Below are positions 16,848-25,684 of a DNA stretch of 64,000 nucleotides, one piece after another (the stretch's first letter is position 1; each line of letters opens with the position of its first letter). The stretch covers positions 15,451-79,450 of the forward strand of contig JAQUXR010000010.1 in assembly GCA_028692275.1 (NCBI GenBank), in the 5' to 3' direction. A program made the position numbers and the translations under genes. Source of the stretch: Frisingicoccus sp009929615 (lineage in GTDB: Bacteria; Bacillota; Clostridia; Lachnospirales; Lachnospiraceae). The notes beneath the pieces are model-generated. The model had not been told where the DNA came from. It ran no database searches and was given only the letters and a program-made list of their open reading frames with translations.

Positions 16848-18830
16848 TTATTCATCTTCCGAAGGAGCACGTGAAGCGATGGTTTCTACACCATTCTTTT
16901 TCTCTTGTACCACTTCTTCAGACTCTGGTTTATCTTCATCAGCCACTGTCGGAACCTCTACTGCTGATTCTGTCTCAACCGGCTCCTCGATACCTTTTAC
17001 CTCACGGAAAATCTTCATGAACTCTCTACCGGTAATGGTTTCCCGTTCAATCAGAAATGCTGCAATTTTATCCAGGCACTCTCTGTTGTCTTCCAACAAT
17101 GCCACAGCCTTCTCATAGGCTTCTTTTAAAATCCGCATAACTTCTTTATCGATTTCCGTTGCTGTTTCCTGTCCACAGTTTAATACGGTATGTCCGCTGA
17201 GATAACGGTCCTCCACATTCTCCAATGCCATCAGCCCAAATTTCTCACTCATACCATACTGGGTAACCATGGAACGTGCCATAGCCGTTGCCCTCTCGAT
17301 ATCATTGGAAGCTCCCGTTGTTACTGTATCAAAAATGATACTTTCTGCTGCCCGTCCACCGAGCATCGTAACAAGTTCTTCTTCCATCTCCACCTTAGAC
17401 ATAAGAAACTTTTCTTCCTCCGGAACCTGCATAACATAACCAAGGGCTCCCATCGTTCTAGGTACAATGGTAATTTTCTGAACAGGCTCTGTATTCTTCT
17501 GAAGTGCGGCTACAAGTGCATGCCCTACCTCATGATACGTAACAATCTGTCGTTCTTTCTGACTTAAAATACGGTCCTTTTTCTCTTTACCGGCAATAAC
17601 CACTTCCACCGACTCGAAAAGGTCTACCTGAGACACGGCATTTCTTCCACGTTTTACAGCGAGCAATGCTGCTTCGTTAATAATGTTTGCCAAATCTGAA
17701 CCTACGGCACCGGAAGTTGCCTTTGCAATCTCATCAAAATCAACCGTTTCATCCATATGAACGTTTCTGCAATGAACTTTTAATATCTCTACCCGGCCTT
17801 TTAAATCCGGTTTTTCAACGATAATCCGTCGATCAAAACGTCCCGGACGCAAAATAGCTTTATCCAGAATCTCCGGACGGTTTGTTGCTGCCAGAACGAT
17901 AATACCCTTTGATGAATCAAAACCATCCATCTCAGAAAGCAGCTGATTCAGAGTCTGTTCCCGCTCGTCATTGCCACCAAATCTGGAATCACGGCTTTTA
18001 CCAATAGCATCCAGCTCATCAATAAAAATAATGCATGGTGCTGTTTCCTGGGCCTTTTTAAACAAATCTCGAACACGGGAAGCACCTACACCAACAAACA
18101 TCTCGACAAAATCCGAACCTGTAAGGGAATAGAAAGGAACATTCGCCTCACCGGCTACCGCCTTTGCCAAGAGGGTTTTACCTGTTCCCGGAGGGCCTAC
18201 GAGCAAAGCACCTTTTGGCAGTTTCGCACCAATCTTAGTGTATTTCCCCGGGTTATGCAGAAAGTCTACAATCTCAGTCAACGACTCTTTGGACTCCTCC
18301 TGACCGGCTACATCCTTAAAACTAATACCGGTTTCTTTCTGCATATAGGTTTTGGCTGTTGACTTACCAACACCCATAACTCCGCCGCCCTTCATAGAGC
18401 GCATAATGTAATAAATCAAAAAGCCCGATAAGGCCAGCATCGGTCCATAGGTCAAAATAGCTGACCATATAAGTGTACTTGAAGATGTTACAGCTTCTTT
18501 GAAAGAAACGCCACCGGCTTCCAGTCTTTCTGCCAGGCCATCGTATTCTACTTTGCCAGTCCAATAGGTAATCGCCGTCGGTGATTCACTCTTTTTAAAC
18601 TCGATGGTATCATACTGAATCTCAGCCGTTTTCACTTCACCGGCATCAACCCATGCGAGAAACTGGTCATAACTGACTTCTTCTCTACGGCTGTTCTGTA
18701 CTCTTGAAAACAGATTATTAATCAATAGGACAGCTAACAGGGCCATGATTAAAATAATAAGTAGATTTTGAATACTCTTTTTGCCGCCGCTATCCTTTTT
18801 ATTTTTGTCATCTCTATTGTTGTTTTCCAT
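16848..18830 (-). CDS. ftsH: ATP-dependent zinc metalloprotease FtsH
   Basis: Membrane-anchored AAA+ protease that degrades misfolded membrane and regulatory proteins. The 660-aa chain has two N-terminal membrane segments (about residues 19-42 and 120-142) around an extracytoplasmic domain. Walker A GPPGTGKT is near residue 212, Walker B IIFIDELDAIG near 266, the second region of homology near 320, and the zinc site HEVGH near 434. The C-terminal 40 residues are acidic and Glu/Val-rich. It is divergent from pyrG; promoter at 18882-18910. Confidence 0.97.
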   Translation of the reverse strand: MENNNRDDKNKKDSGGKKSIQNLLIILIMALLAVLLINNLFSRVQNSRREEVSYDQFLAWVDAGEVKTAEIQYDTIEFKKSESPTAITYWTGKVEYDGLAERLEAGGVSFKEAVTSSSTLIWSAILTYGPMLALSGFLIYYIMRSMKGGGVMGVGKSTAKTYMQKETGISFKDVAGQEESKESLTEIVDFLHNPGKYTKIGAKLPKGALLVGPPGTGKTLLAKAVAGEANVPFYSLTGSDFVEMFVGVGASRVRDLFKKAQETAPCIIFIDELDAIGKSRDSRFGGNDEREQTLNQLLSEMDGFDSSKGIIVLAATNRPEILDKAILRPGRFDRRIIVEKPDLKGRVEILKVHCRNVHMDETVDFDEIAKATSGAVGSDLANIINEAALLAVKRGRNAVSQVDLFESVEVVIAGKEKKDRILSQKERQIVTYHEVGHALVAALQKNTEPVQKITIVPRTMGALGYVMQVPEEEKFLMSKVEMEEELVTMLGGRAAESIIFDTVTTGASNDIERATAMARSMVTQYGMSEKFGLMALENVEDRYLSGHTVLNCGQETATEIDKEVMRILKEAYEKAVALLEDNRECLDKIAAFLIERETITGREFMKIFREVKGIEEPVETESAVEVPTVADEDKPESEEVVQEKKNGVETIASRAPSEDE

Positions 18831-18881
18831 TCTTCCTCCTTCAAATGGTCTTCAGCATCTATCCGAAGCCACTATTTATTC

Positions 18882-18910
18882 ATTATAATGGGCATCGAGT
18901 TTCAAATCAA
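18882..18910 (-). promoter_or_regulatory. ftsH promoter
   Basis: TTGATT (18905-18910), a 17-base spacer and a perfect TATAAT (18882-18887) on the minus strand, about 50 bases upstream of the ftsH start. Confidence 0.7.
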
Positions 18911-18939
18911 TACTTGTTCTCAAATTTTCCGCAAAAAAG

Positions 18940-18970
18940 TGTGGATAAACTGTGAATTTTGGTGTATAAT
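18940..18970 (+). promoter_or_regulatory. pyrG promoter overlapping a consensus DnaA box
   Basis: TGGATA (18942-18947), a 17-base spacer and TATAAT (18965-18970) drive pyrG. The -35 lies inside TGTGGATAA (18940-18948), the exact reverse of the DnaA box TTATCCACA. The promoter is plausible; use of the DnaA box is unproven, since a 9-mer can arise by chance in a window of this size. Confidence 0.6.
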
Positions 18971-19021
18971 GACTTAATTATTGATAACGACAACCTTGAT
19001 AAACATTATAAGGAGGAACAT

Positions 19022-20623
19022 ATGGCAGTTAAATATGTATTCGTTACCGGCGGTGTTGTATCCGGCCTCGGTAAAGGAATTACTGCAGCATCCCTGGGCA
19101 GACTTTTAAAAGCACGCGGTTACAATGTAACTATGCAGAAATTTGATCCATACCTGAACGTAGACCCAGGTACGATGAATCCCTATCAGCATGGGGAGGT
19201 TTTTGTTACGGATGACGGCACTGAAACCGATTTGGATTTAGGCCACTATGAACGTTTTATTGATACTTCATTAAATAAACAGAGTAATGTTACCAGTGGT
19301 AAAGTTTACTGGGATGTTCTCTCTGCAGAACGCCGTGGTGATTTTGGCGGTAACACCGTTCAGGTTATCCCACATATTACAAATGAAATCAAGAGCCGCT
19401 TCTACCGCAATGATTTGAATAAATCCACTGAAATTGCGATTATTGAAGTAGGTGGTACTGTTGGTGATATTGAAAGCCAGCCTTTCCTTGAATCTATCCG
19501 TCAGTTCCAGCACGATATCGGACGCGAAAACTGTATGTTGATTCATGTCACTTTGATTCCTTATCTCCGTTCATCCGGAGAGATGAAAACAAAACCAACT
19601 CAGAACACGGTTAAAGATTTACAGGCACTGGGCATTCAGCCTGATGTTATTGTCTGCCGTTCTGAACTTCCATTAACAGACGATATCAAGGATAAGATTT
19701 CCCTTTTCTGTAATGTTCCACAGAATTGTGTTATTGAAAACCTTGATGTAGAAGTTCTTTACGAAGCACCTCTGGCTATGGAGAAAGAACGTTTAGCCCA
19801 TGTGGTCTGTAAGCGTTTAAGCATTGACTGTCCGGAACCAGACCTTGATGACTGGAGAGCTATGGTAGATGCCTGGAAACATCCTGAAAAAGATGTCACG
19901 ATTGCCCTCGTTGGTAAATATGTTCAGCTCCATGACGCTTATTTAAGTGTTGTTGAAGCTTTAAAGCATGCCGGTGTTGCCAATCGTGCTGAAGTTCATA
20001 TCCGCTGGGTAGACTCTGAACTTGTCAGCTCCTATAATGTTGCCGAGGTTCTTGGCGATGTGGATGGTATTCTTGTTCCCGGTGGTTTCGGTGATCGTGG
20101 TATCGAAGGAAAAATCACAGCTATTAAATATGCCCGTGAGAATAATGTTCCATTCCTTGGTCTTTGTCTTGGCATGCAGATGGCTATTGTTGAATTTGCC
20201 CGTAATGTTATCGGTTATGAAGATGCTCACAGTGCTGAGCTGAATCCAACCACAACACATCCTGTTATTCACATTATGCCAGACCAGCACGGAATTACTG
20301 ATTTAGGCGGCACGTTAAGACTTGGCGCTTACAAATGCCTTCTCGACCCTGAATCAAAAGCTTATAAGCTTTATGGCACCCGTGAGATTGACGAACGTCA
20401 CCGTCACCGCTATGAAGTAAATAACGACTACCGTCAGGATTTAACAGAACATGGTATGAGTTTCTGTGGTGTATCCCCTGATGGACGTATTGTAGAGATG
20501 ATTGAATTGGATTCCCATCCTTGGTTTATTGCGACCCAGGCTCATCCGGAATTCAAATCAAGACCGAATAAATGCCACCCGCTTTTTAAAGGATTTATTG
20601 AGGCGGCACTGAAAAACAAATAA
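19022..20623 (+). CDS. pyrG: CTP synthase
   Basis: Aminates UTP to CTP with glutamine and ATP. The 533-aa protein has the N-terminal amidoligase domain (VTGGVVSGLGKGI at residues 8-20) and the C-terminal glutamine amidotransferase with nucleophile Cys in GLCLGMQ (about residue 379). His and Glu in QAHPEF are near residue 512. ATG 19022 follows AAGGAGGAACAT. An open extension to 18959 would put the promoter inside the gene and is rejected. Confidence 0.97.
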   Translation: MAVKYVFVTGGVVSGLGKGITAASLGRLLKARGYNVTMQKFDPYLNVDPGTMNPYQHGEVFVTDDGTETDLDLGHYERFIDTSLNKQSNVTSGKVYWDVLSAERRGDFGGNTVQVIPHITNEIKSRFYRNDLNKSTEIAIIEVGGTVGDIESQPFLESIRQFQHDIGRENCMLIHVTLIPYLRSSGEMKTKPTQNTVKDLQALGIQPDVIVCRSELPLTDDIKDKISLFCNVPQNCVIENLDVEVLYEAPLAMEKERLAHVVCKRLSIDCPEPDLDDWRAMVDAWKHPEKDVTIALVGKYVQLHDAYLSVVEALKHAGVANRAEVHIRWVDSELVSSYNVAEVLGDVDGILVPGGFGDRGIEGKITAIKYARENNVPFLGLCLGMQMAIVEFARNVIGYEDAHSAELNPTTTHPVIHIMPDQHGITDLGGTLRLGAYKCLLDPESKAYKLYGTREIDERHRHRYEVNNDYRQDLTEHGMSFCGVSPDGRIVEMIELDSHPWFIATQAHPEFKSRPNKCHPLFKGFIEAALKNK

Positions 20624-20633
20624 GTTCTAAAAT

Positions 20634-20669
20634 AAACAGCCGGTAAGATTTTTCTTATCGGCTGTTTCT
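20634..20669 (+). terminator. Terminator after pyrG
   Basis: AACAGCCGGTAAGA and TCTTATCGGCTGTT arms around four T bases form a 14-bp stem, followed by TCTA. It lies ten bases after the pyrG stop. The U-tail is short, but it also has an A-rich 5' side and could work for the convergent HAD gene. Confidence 0.7.
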
Positions 20670-20689
20670 ATGTAACACAAAGTATTCAT

Positions 20690-21520
20690 TTATAAATTCA
20701 AAATATTCTCCAGCACCCTGGCAACACCATCCTCTTCACATGCCGGTGCTACAATATCTGCCGCTTTCTTCAGCCTATCAATGCCATTGTCCATAGCCAC
20801 TCCCGTTCCGGCATACTGAATCATTTCCAAATCATTTTCTCCATCCCCAAAAGCTATAATTTCTTTTTGAGGTATCCCCAGTTTTTCAGCCAGCCATTCA
20901 AGGGCACTACGTTTGCAGACACCCTCATGGCTTATCTCTATATAACGGGCAACGGATGATGTCACGTAAAATTCACCAAGACTTTCCAACTGGCTGCGCA
21001 TTTCAGCTTTTAACCTTTTATCATAAACAATAAAATTAATTCCTTCTATTTCGTTCTCATGAACCGCTGCAAATTCCCGGATATCTTCTACCGGATGTCT
21101 TGTTGTTTGCACATATTCGGCCGAAGACGGGCTTGCTCCAAATTTTTCCGGTTCATTATAATAGTCCTTTGAAGTATAGGGACTCCCTTGAATAAAAACT
21201 TCCATTGGACAATCGTATTCCCGATAGAAATTCATGAGTTTATGAATCTGATTTTCTGTCAAATCCCGTCGATAAATACGTTCCCCCTCCTCAACGCTGA
21301 AGATACTGCTGCCATTAGAGGTAATCGCATACTCAACGCCGTTAATATTCAAAAGTTCTGAAGGAATTGCCTGGACAGCTCTACCACTGGCCACAACCAG
21401 ATGAATCCCACCGGCAGCAGCCTTTGCAAGAACTGTTTTTGTCCTTGCAGATAAGATTTTGTTTTTTCCCAGCAAAGTTCCATCCACATCCATGGCTATT
21501 AAACTTATCTTTTTTCTCAT
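20690..21520 (-). CDS. Cof-type HAD-superfamily phosphatase
   Basis: A 276-aa cytosolic hydrolase of HAD class IIB. Motif I is MDVDGTLLGKN near residue 9, the motif II serine/threonine is in VVASGR, and motif III/IV is IIAFGDGENDLEMI near residue 223. This group dephosphorylates sugar phosphates, flavin precursors and similar molecules; the exact substrate cannot be told. ATG 21520 has TTAGGAG seven bases upstream, so the open extension to 21547 is not used. It converges with pyrG. Confidence 0.85.
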   Translation of the reverse strand: MRKKISLIAMDVDGTLLGKNKILSARTKTVLAKAAAGGIHLVVASGRAVQAIPSELLNINGVEYAITSNGSSIFSVEEGERIYRRDLTENQIHKLMNFYREYDCPMEVFIQGSPYTSKDYYNEPEKFGASPSSAEYVQTTRHPVEDIREFAAVHENEIEGINFIVYDKRLKAEMRSQLESLGEFYVTSSVARYIEISHEGVCKRSALEWLAEKLGIPQKEIIAFGDGENDLEMIQYAGTGVAMDNGIDRLKKAADIVAPACEEDGVARVLENILNL

Positions 21521-21565
21521 CTTTTCTCCTAACAGGGCATCTCCCACTTACATATTTATATGTAG

Positions 21566-21603
21566 AAAAGCAAGAAGCCGCTATCATCAGATAACGGCTC
21601 CTA
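21566..21603 (-). terminator. Probable terminator after the Nfn-like operon
   Basis: GAGCCGTTATC and GATAGCGGCTTC arms with a four-base loop, followed by TTGCTTTTCT on the minus strand. It stands about 105 bases after the 464-aa gene and before the HAD gene. The tail is interrupted, so efficiency is uncertain. Confidence 0.5.
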
Positions 21604-21710
21604 AGGGTTATATTATTATGGGATTCAAAGGGCAAATTTAAAATATTTCTGTTAATTTCTTAACACAATCCTATTATATACCCCTCCCAAACAATTTGCA
21701 ATAGTTTTTT

Positions 21711-23105
21711 TTATTGTTTTTTGTTTTTTAATAAATACTCATGAATTCCCGTAGCAGCTGCTTTACCAGCACCCATAGCCAGAATAACTGTTGCCGCTCC
21801 TGTCACTGCATCCCCACCGGCAAATACTCCCGGCCTCGATGTGGCACCATCATCTTCCTGAGCAACAATACATTTTCTCCGGTCTGTATCTAAGCCTTTG
21901 GTCGTTGAAGAAATCAATGGATTTGGCGAAGTTCCAAGAGACATGATAATCGTATCTGCCTCAATCTCGAATTCAGAACCCGGTACCTCTACAGGTCTTC
22001 TTCTTCCCGATGCATCCGGCTCACCTAATTCCATATGAATACATCGAATGCCTCGAACCCATCCCTGCTCATTCACAAGAATTTCTACTGGGTTATTTAA
22101 AAGATGAAACTGAATTCCCTCTTCTTTTGCATGATGAACTTCTTCAACTCTCGCCGGAAGTTCTTTCTCACTACGACGATATACAATATGCGTTTCTGCA
22201 CCCAGACGCAATGCTGTACGAGCTGCATCCATAGCCACATTACCGCCGCCAACAACAACAACCTTCTTACCCGGACGAATCGGTGTATCATAATCCATAT
22301 AGGCTTTCATCAGATTGTTTCTTGTTAAAAATTCATTCGCAGAAAATACGCCGTTGGCCTGTTCTCCAGGAATTCCCATAAATTTAGGAAGTCCTGCACC
22401 CGTGCCAATAAACACAGCATCAAAACCTTCTTCTTCCATCAGTTCATCGATAGTTACAGATTTTCCAACAACCACATCGGTTTCTATCTCAACGCCAAGT
22501 TTTTTGACATTCTCCACTTCCCGGGCTACAACTTTATCCTTTGGCAGACGAAATTCAGGAATACCATAAACCAACACCCCACCCGGCTGATGAAGCGCTT
22601 CAAATATTTTTACCTGATAACCCATCTTCGCCAAATCACCTGCACAGGTAATACTTGCAGGGCCAGAACCTATAACAGCTACTTTTGCTGTTTTCTTTTC
22701 TTTTGCTTTTAATGGCTCTACACCATTCTCGCATGCCCAGTCTGCTACAAACCGTTCCAGCTTTCCAATGGATACAGGGTCTCCCTTTATACCAAGGACA
22801 CACTTGCCTTCACATTGGCTTTCCTGTGGACATACCCGGCCACATACCGCAGGAAGAGATGAAGATTCATTAATAATCTCATAGGCTCTCTTGAAATCTC
22901 TGTTTTTTACTTCCTGAATAAATTCTGGAATCTGAATAGAAACCGGACATCCCTGAACACAGAGAGGTTTTGCACAATGAAGACAACGTTCAGCCTCAGC
23001 TACTGCCTCTTCCTCAGAATATCCCAAGCATACTTCTTCAAAATTCTTTGCCCGAACCAGGGGTTCCTGTTCCCTGACAGGGACTCTCGTCATATTCACT
23101 GCCAT
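21711..23105 (-). CDS. NADPH-dependent glutamate synthase-like / NfnB subunit
   Basis: A 464-aa flavoprotein. N-terminal Cys motifs (CLHCAKPLCVQGCP, about residues 41-54, and VCGRVCPQESQCEGKC) bind [4Fe-4S] clusters. They are followed by two dinucleotide folds (VIGSGPASITCAG near 144 and VVVGGGNVAMDAARTA near 284). The family is usually annotated GltA/GltD. Paired with the upstream FNR-like subunit, it matches NfnB of electron-bifurcating NADH-dependent ferredoxin:NADP oxidoreductase, which exchanges electrons between NADH, NADPH and ferredoxin. ATG overlaps the partner's stop codon by one base (TAATG). Nfn or plain glutamate synthase cannot be separated by eye; Nfn fits the hydrogenase-based metabolism. 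Confidence 0.8.
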   Translation of the reverse strand: MAVNMTRVPVREQEPLVRAKNFEEVCLGYSEEEAVAEAERCLHCAKPLCVQGCPVSIQIPEFIQEVKNRDFKRAYEIINESSSLPAVCGRVCPQESQCEGKCVLGIKGDPVSIGKLERFVADWACENGVEPLKAKEKKTAKVAVIGSGPASITCAGDLAKMGYQVKIFEALHQPGGVLVYGIPEFRLPKDKVVAREVENVKKLGVEIETDVVVGKSVTIDELMEEEGFDAVFIGTGAGLPKFMGIPGEQANGVFSANEFLTRNNLMKAYMDYDTPIRPGKKVVVVGGGNVAMDAARTALRLGAETHIVYRRSEKELPARVEEVHHAKEEGIQFHLLNNPVEILVNEQGWVRGIRCIHMELGEPDASGRRRPVEVPGSEFEIEADTIIMSLGTSPNPLISSTTKGLDTDRRKCIVAQEDDGATSRPGVFAGGDAVTGAATVILAMGAGKAAATGIHEYLLKNKKQ

Positions 23106-23995
23106 TATTCCTCACCTCCGCACTGTCCACATCCGCCATGATGGGTATCCCCTTCAGTCAGCTTCAGCATAGCACGTCCTTCTTCTGTCTTATACATTGT
23201 CTGACGCTGCATCGCCTGGTCAAAATCTACCAGATGTCCGTCAAATTCCGGTCCATCCACACAGGCAAATTTCACTTCGCCGCCAACCGTCACACGACAT
23301 GCACCGCACATTCCAGTGCCGTCAACCATAATTGGATTTAAGCTGACCGTCGTTGGAATCTCCAGTTTTTTTGTCATCATTGCCGTAAATTTCATCATAA
23401 TCATCGGTCCGATAACAACACAGTGATCGTACTGTTTATGATGATTTACAACCAAATCTTCCAACACCTGGGTTACCATTCCTTTAAATCCATAGGAACC
23501 ATCATCTGTAGCAACATGCAGATAATCAGATACAGCTGCTACCTCATGGGTAAGAATCAATAAATCCTTTGTCTTGGCACCAATAATAACATCCACCTTG
23601 ATACCATGTTCATGAAGCCATTTTACCTGAGGATATACAGGTGCTGTTCCAACACCCCCCGCAATAAAAAGAATCTTTTTAGACTGCAGAGTCTCTATAT
23701 CCTCATTGACAAATTCCGAAGGATTACCCAATGGGCCGGTCACATCCGCAAAGCTGTCTCCGGCTTTCAGCCAGGACATCCGTTCTGTGGAAGCTCCAAC
23801 CGTCTGAAATACAATGCAGATGGTTCCTTCTTCTCTATTATAATCGCAAATGGTCAGCGGAATACGCTCACCCTTATCATCTATTCTTACAATAACAAAT
23901 TCTCCCGGCTGGCAAGCTTTAGCAACTCTCGGAGCTTCAACTTCCATAAAGAAGATTTTTTCTGCCAGCTTTCTGGCCTCCCGTATCTTAAACAT
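23105..23995 (-). CDS. FNR-like FAD/[2Fe-2S] subunit (NfnA / sulfide dehydrogenase alpha type)
   Basis: A 296-aa ferredoxin-NADP reductase-like protein: N-terminal FAD domain with RIPLTICDYN (about residue 44) and FQTVGASTERM, a nucleotide domain with IAGGVGTAPVYPQ (about residue 112), and a C-terminal cluster motif MCGACRVTVGG followed by FACVDGPEFDGH. The latter is the [2Fe-2S] site of dihydroorotate dehydrogenase electron-transfer subunits and of NfnA. The tail is Gly/Cys-rich (HHGGCGQCGGEE), an unusual metal-binding-like end. It is translationally coupled to the 464-aa partner. Confidence 0.8.
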   Translation of the reverse strand: MFKIREARKLAEKIFFMEVEAPRVAKACQPGEFVIVRIDDKGERIPLTICDYNREEGTICIVFQTVGASTERMSWLKAGDSFADVTGPLGNPSEFVNEDIETLQSKKILFIAGGVGTAPVYPQVKWLHEHGIKVDVIIGAKTKDLLILTHEVAAVSDYLHVATDDGSYGFKGMVTQVLEDLVVNHHKQYDHCVVIGPMIMMKFTAMMTKKLEIPTTVSLNPIMVDGTGMCGACRVTVGGEVKFACVDGPEFDGHLVDFDQAMQRQTMYKTEEGRAMLKLTEGDTHHGGCGQCGGEE

Positions 23996-24031
23996 TCTTT
24001 TCCCTCCCGGAATCCTTAGAGCCTTTATTCG

Positions 24032-24080
24032 ACTAAAGTTTAGTGTTGTTGATTATACCGCTATTTCTCAAGAAATGCAA
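24032..24080 (-). promoter_or_regulatory. nfnAB-like promoter with a symmetric operator-like site
   Basis: TTGCAT (24075-24080), a 17-base spacer and TATAAT (24052-24057) on the minus strand. Just downstream, around the expected start, lies ACTAAA-G-TTTAGT (24032-24044 on the plus strand), a 6-bp-arm palindrome that could bind a dimeric regulator. The promoter is well supported by its -10; the operator is a guess. Confidence 0.6.
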
Positions 24081-24130
24081 GATATGTTTATGCCTTAACA
24101 ATGTAGTAAATACTCCATTTTGACAAGCAC

Positions 24131-25516
24131 TTATTTTACTGAAAATTTTTCACGCAAGGCCTTAACCACTTCTTCTTCATGCATTCCCCGGGAGCCCTTA
24201 ACAAGAATCGCATCTCCGGCAGAAATATTATTCAAAAGCCACTCAATAGCCTCATCATTGGAGTCAAAACTACAGACAGCAATACCGGCCCCTGAATCTA
24301 TGATAGCTTTTGCAAGAAATTTCATCTCCTGACCTACAGTGACAACTACCTGAAGCTTCTCTTTTGCAACCTCTACACCCGTATCATAATGGCACTGTTC
24401 TGAAATATCGCCAAGCTCCAGAATATCAGCGAGAACTGCTATCTTACGTCCCGGATTATCCAACTGCATTAAACCGTCAATACCTGATTTGACAGATGCC
24501 GGACTGGCATTATAGCTGTCATCAATCACTTTAATTCCCTGAGCCAGATGATTAATCTGTTGACGCATAGGCAGCCCTTCATATGCTTTTAAACCTTTTT
24601 TTGCCACTGCCGGCTCTATGCCAAAATGTTTTGCTATGGCTATGGCTACCAGAGCATTCAAAATATTATGAAGGCCAAGCTGCTGGATAACAACGTCTTC
24701 TCTTCCCTCCGGATATACGAGAGTAAAACAATTCTTTCCATCTTCAATATGAATATTCTCCGCACGATAGTCGCAGGAAAGGTCTGTTCCAAACAGGGTT
24801 ACCGGACATTTCATATCCGCTGCCGCCTGGCGAAGCAGTGGGTCGTCACCATTTAAGAAAACTCTCTGGTTTTCTCCGAAATTCATGGCAATTTTCAATT
24901 TTTCTTTTAATGTATTTTCCTTCTTCCCAAACTGTGCAATATGAGCTTCACCAATATTGGTTACAACGGCTACATCTGGTTCCACAAAACGGACCAGATT
25001 CTCCATCTCGCCAAATTCACTGATTCCCATCTCAACAACAGCCAGTTCTTTATCTGAATCCATACGAAATAGGGTTAAGGGAACCCCAATCTGACTGTTC
25101 TGATTCCCCGCTGTCTTCATAATATTAAAACCTGTTTCCAAAGCGGCACTAATCATTTCCTTTGTTGAGGTCTTTCCAACACTTCCTGTAATTCCTACAA
25201 TCGGTACATGGAACTTTCTCCGGTAGCAGGCTCCCAAATCACCTAAAGCTTTTACCGTATCTTTTACCTGAATATGTACTTTATCTGAATCCGTAACATC
25301 ACCGTGAGACATCAGTACTGCTGATGCTCCCTGGTCCAGTACCTGGGCAATAAACTTATGGGCATCAACCTTTTCACCAATAATCGGCACAAATAAACTG
25401 CCTTCACCGGCTTCACGGCTGTCAATACATATATTTTCAATCACTGTCTCCGGATTCCCGGCCAGCAATACGCCACCAACAGCTTCCACAATTTCCCCTG
25501 CGGTCATCCTTTCCAC
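24131..25516 (-). CDS. murF: UDP-MurNAc-tripeptide--D-Ala-D-Ala ligase
   Basis: Adds D-Ala-D-Ala to the peptidoglycan precursor. About 461 aa with Mur ligase organisation: N-terminal UDP-binding domain (ICIDSREAGEGSLFVPIIGE), central ATPase with GITGSVGKTSTKEM near residue 106, and the C-terminal ligase domain with DDSYNASPASVKSG. I select GTG 25516 because GAAGGG stands nine bases upstream; TTG 25540 and internal ATGs lack spacing. The start is the only uncertain point. It is divergent from the NSS transporter. Confidence 0.92.
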   Translation of the reverse strand: MERMTAGEIVEAVGGVLLAGNPETVIENICIDSREAGEGSLFVPIIGEKVDAHKFIAQVLDQGASAVLMSHGDVTDSDKVHIQVKDTVKALGDLGACYRRKFHVPIVGITGSVGKTSTKEMISAALETGFNIMKTAGNQNSQIGVPLTLFRMDSDKELAVVEMGISEFGEMENLVRFVEPDVAVVTNIGEAHIAQFGKKENTLKEKLKIAMNFGENQRVFLNGDDPLLRQAAADMKCPVTLFGTDLSCDYRAENIHIEDGKNCFTLVYPEGREDVVIQQLGLHNILNALVAIAIAKHFGIEPAVAKKGLKAYEGLPMRQQINHLAQGIKVIDDSYNASPASVKSGIDGLMQLDNPGRKIAVLADILELGDISEQCHYDTGVEVAKEKLQVVVTVGQEMKFLAKAIIDSGAGIAVCSFDSNDEAIEWLLNNISAGDAILVKGSRGMHEEEVVKALREKFSVK

Positions 25517-25569
25517 TACTATCATCCCTTCTATAATCAATCTATTTCATCCATTAACACTAGTTTTTT

Positions 25570-25598
25570 ATTATATCAAGAATTCCTCTGGCTGTCGA
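25570..25598 (-). promoter_or_regulatory. murF promoter
   Basis: TCGACA (25593-25598), a 17-base spacer and TATAAT (25570-25575) on the minus strand, with an extended -10 TGATATAAT. Confidence 0.75.
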
Positions 25599-25624
25599 TA
25601 ATTTCCTGTTTTTTTATCATTTGC

Positions 25625-25653
25625 TTGACCCACCCTGCTCCTTTTGTTATCCT
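25625..25653 (+). promoter_or_regulatory. NSS transporter promoter
   Basis: TTGACC (25625-25630), a 17-base spacer and TATCCT (25648-25653). It lies 32 bases before the proposed TTG start, and back-to-back with the murF promoter. Confidence 0.55.
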
Positions 25654-25684
25654 TATTAAAATAGGATTAATAGGGGGAAATATT

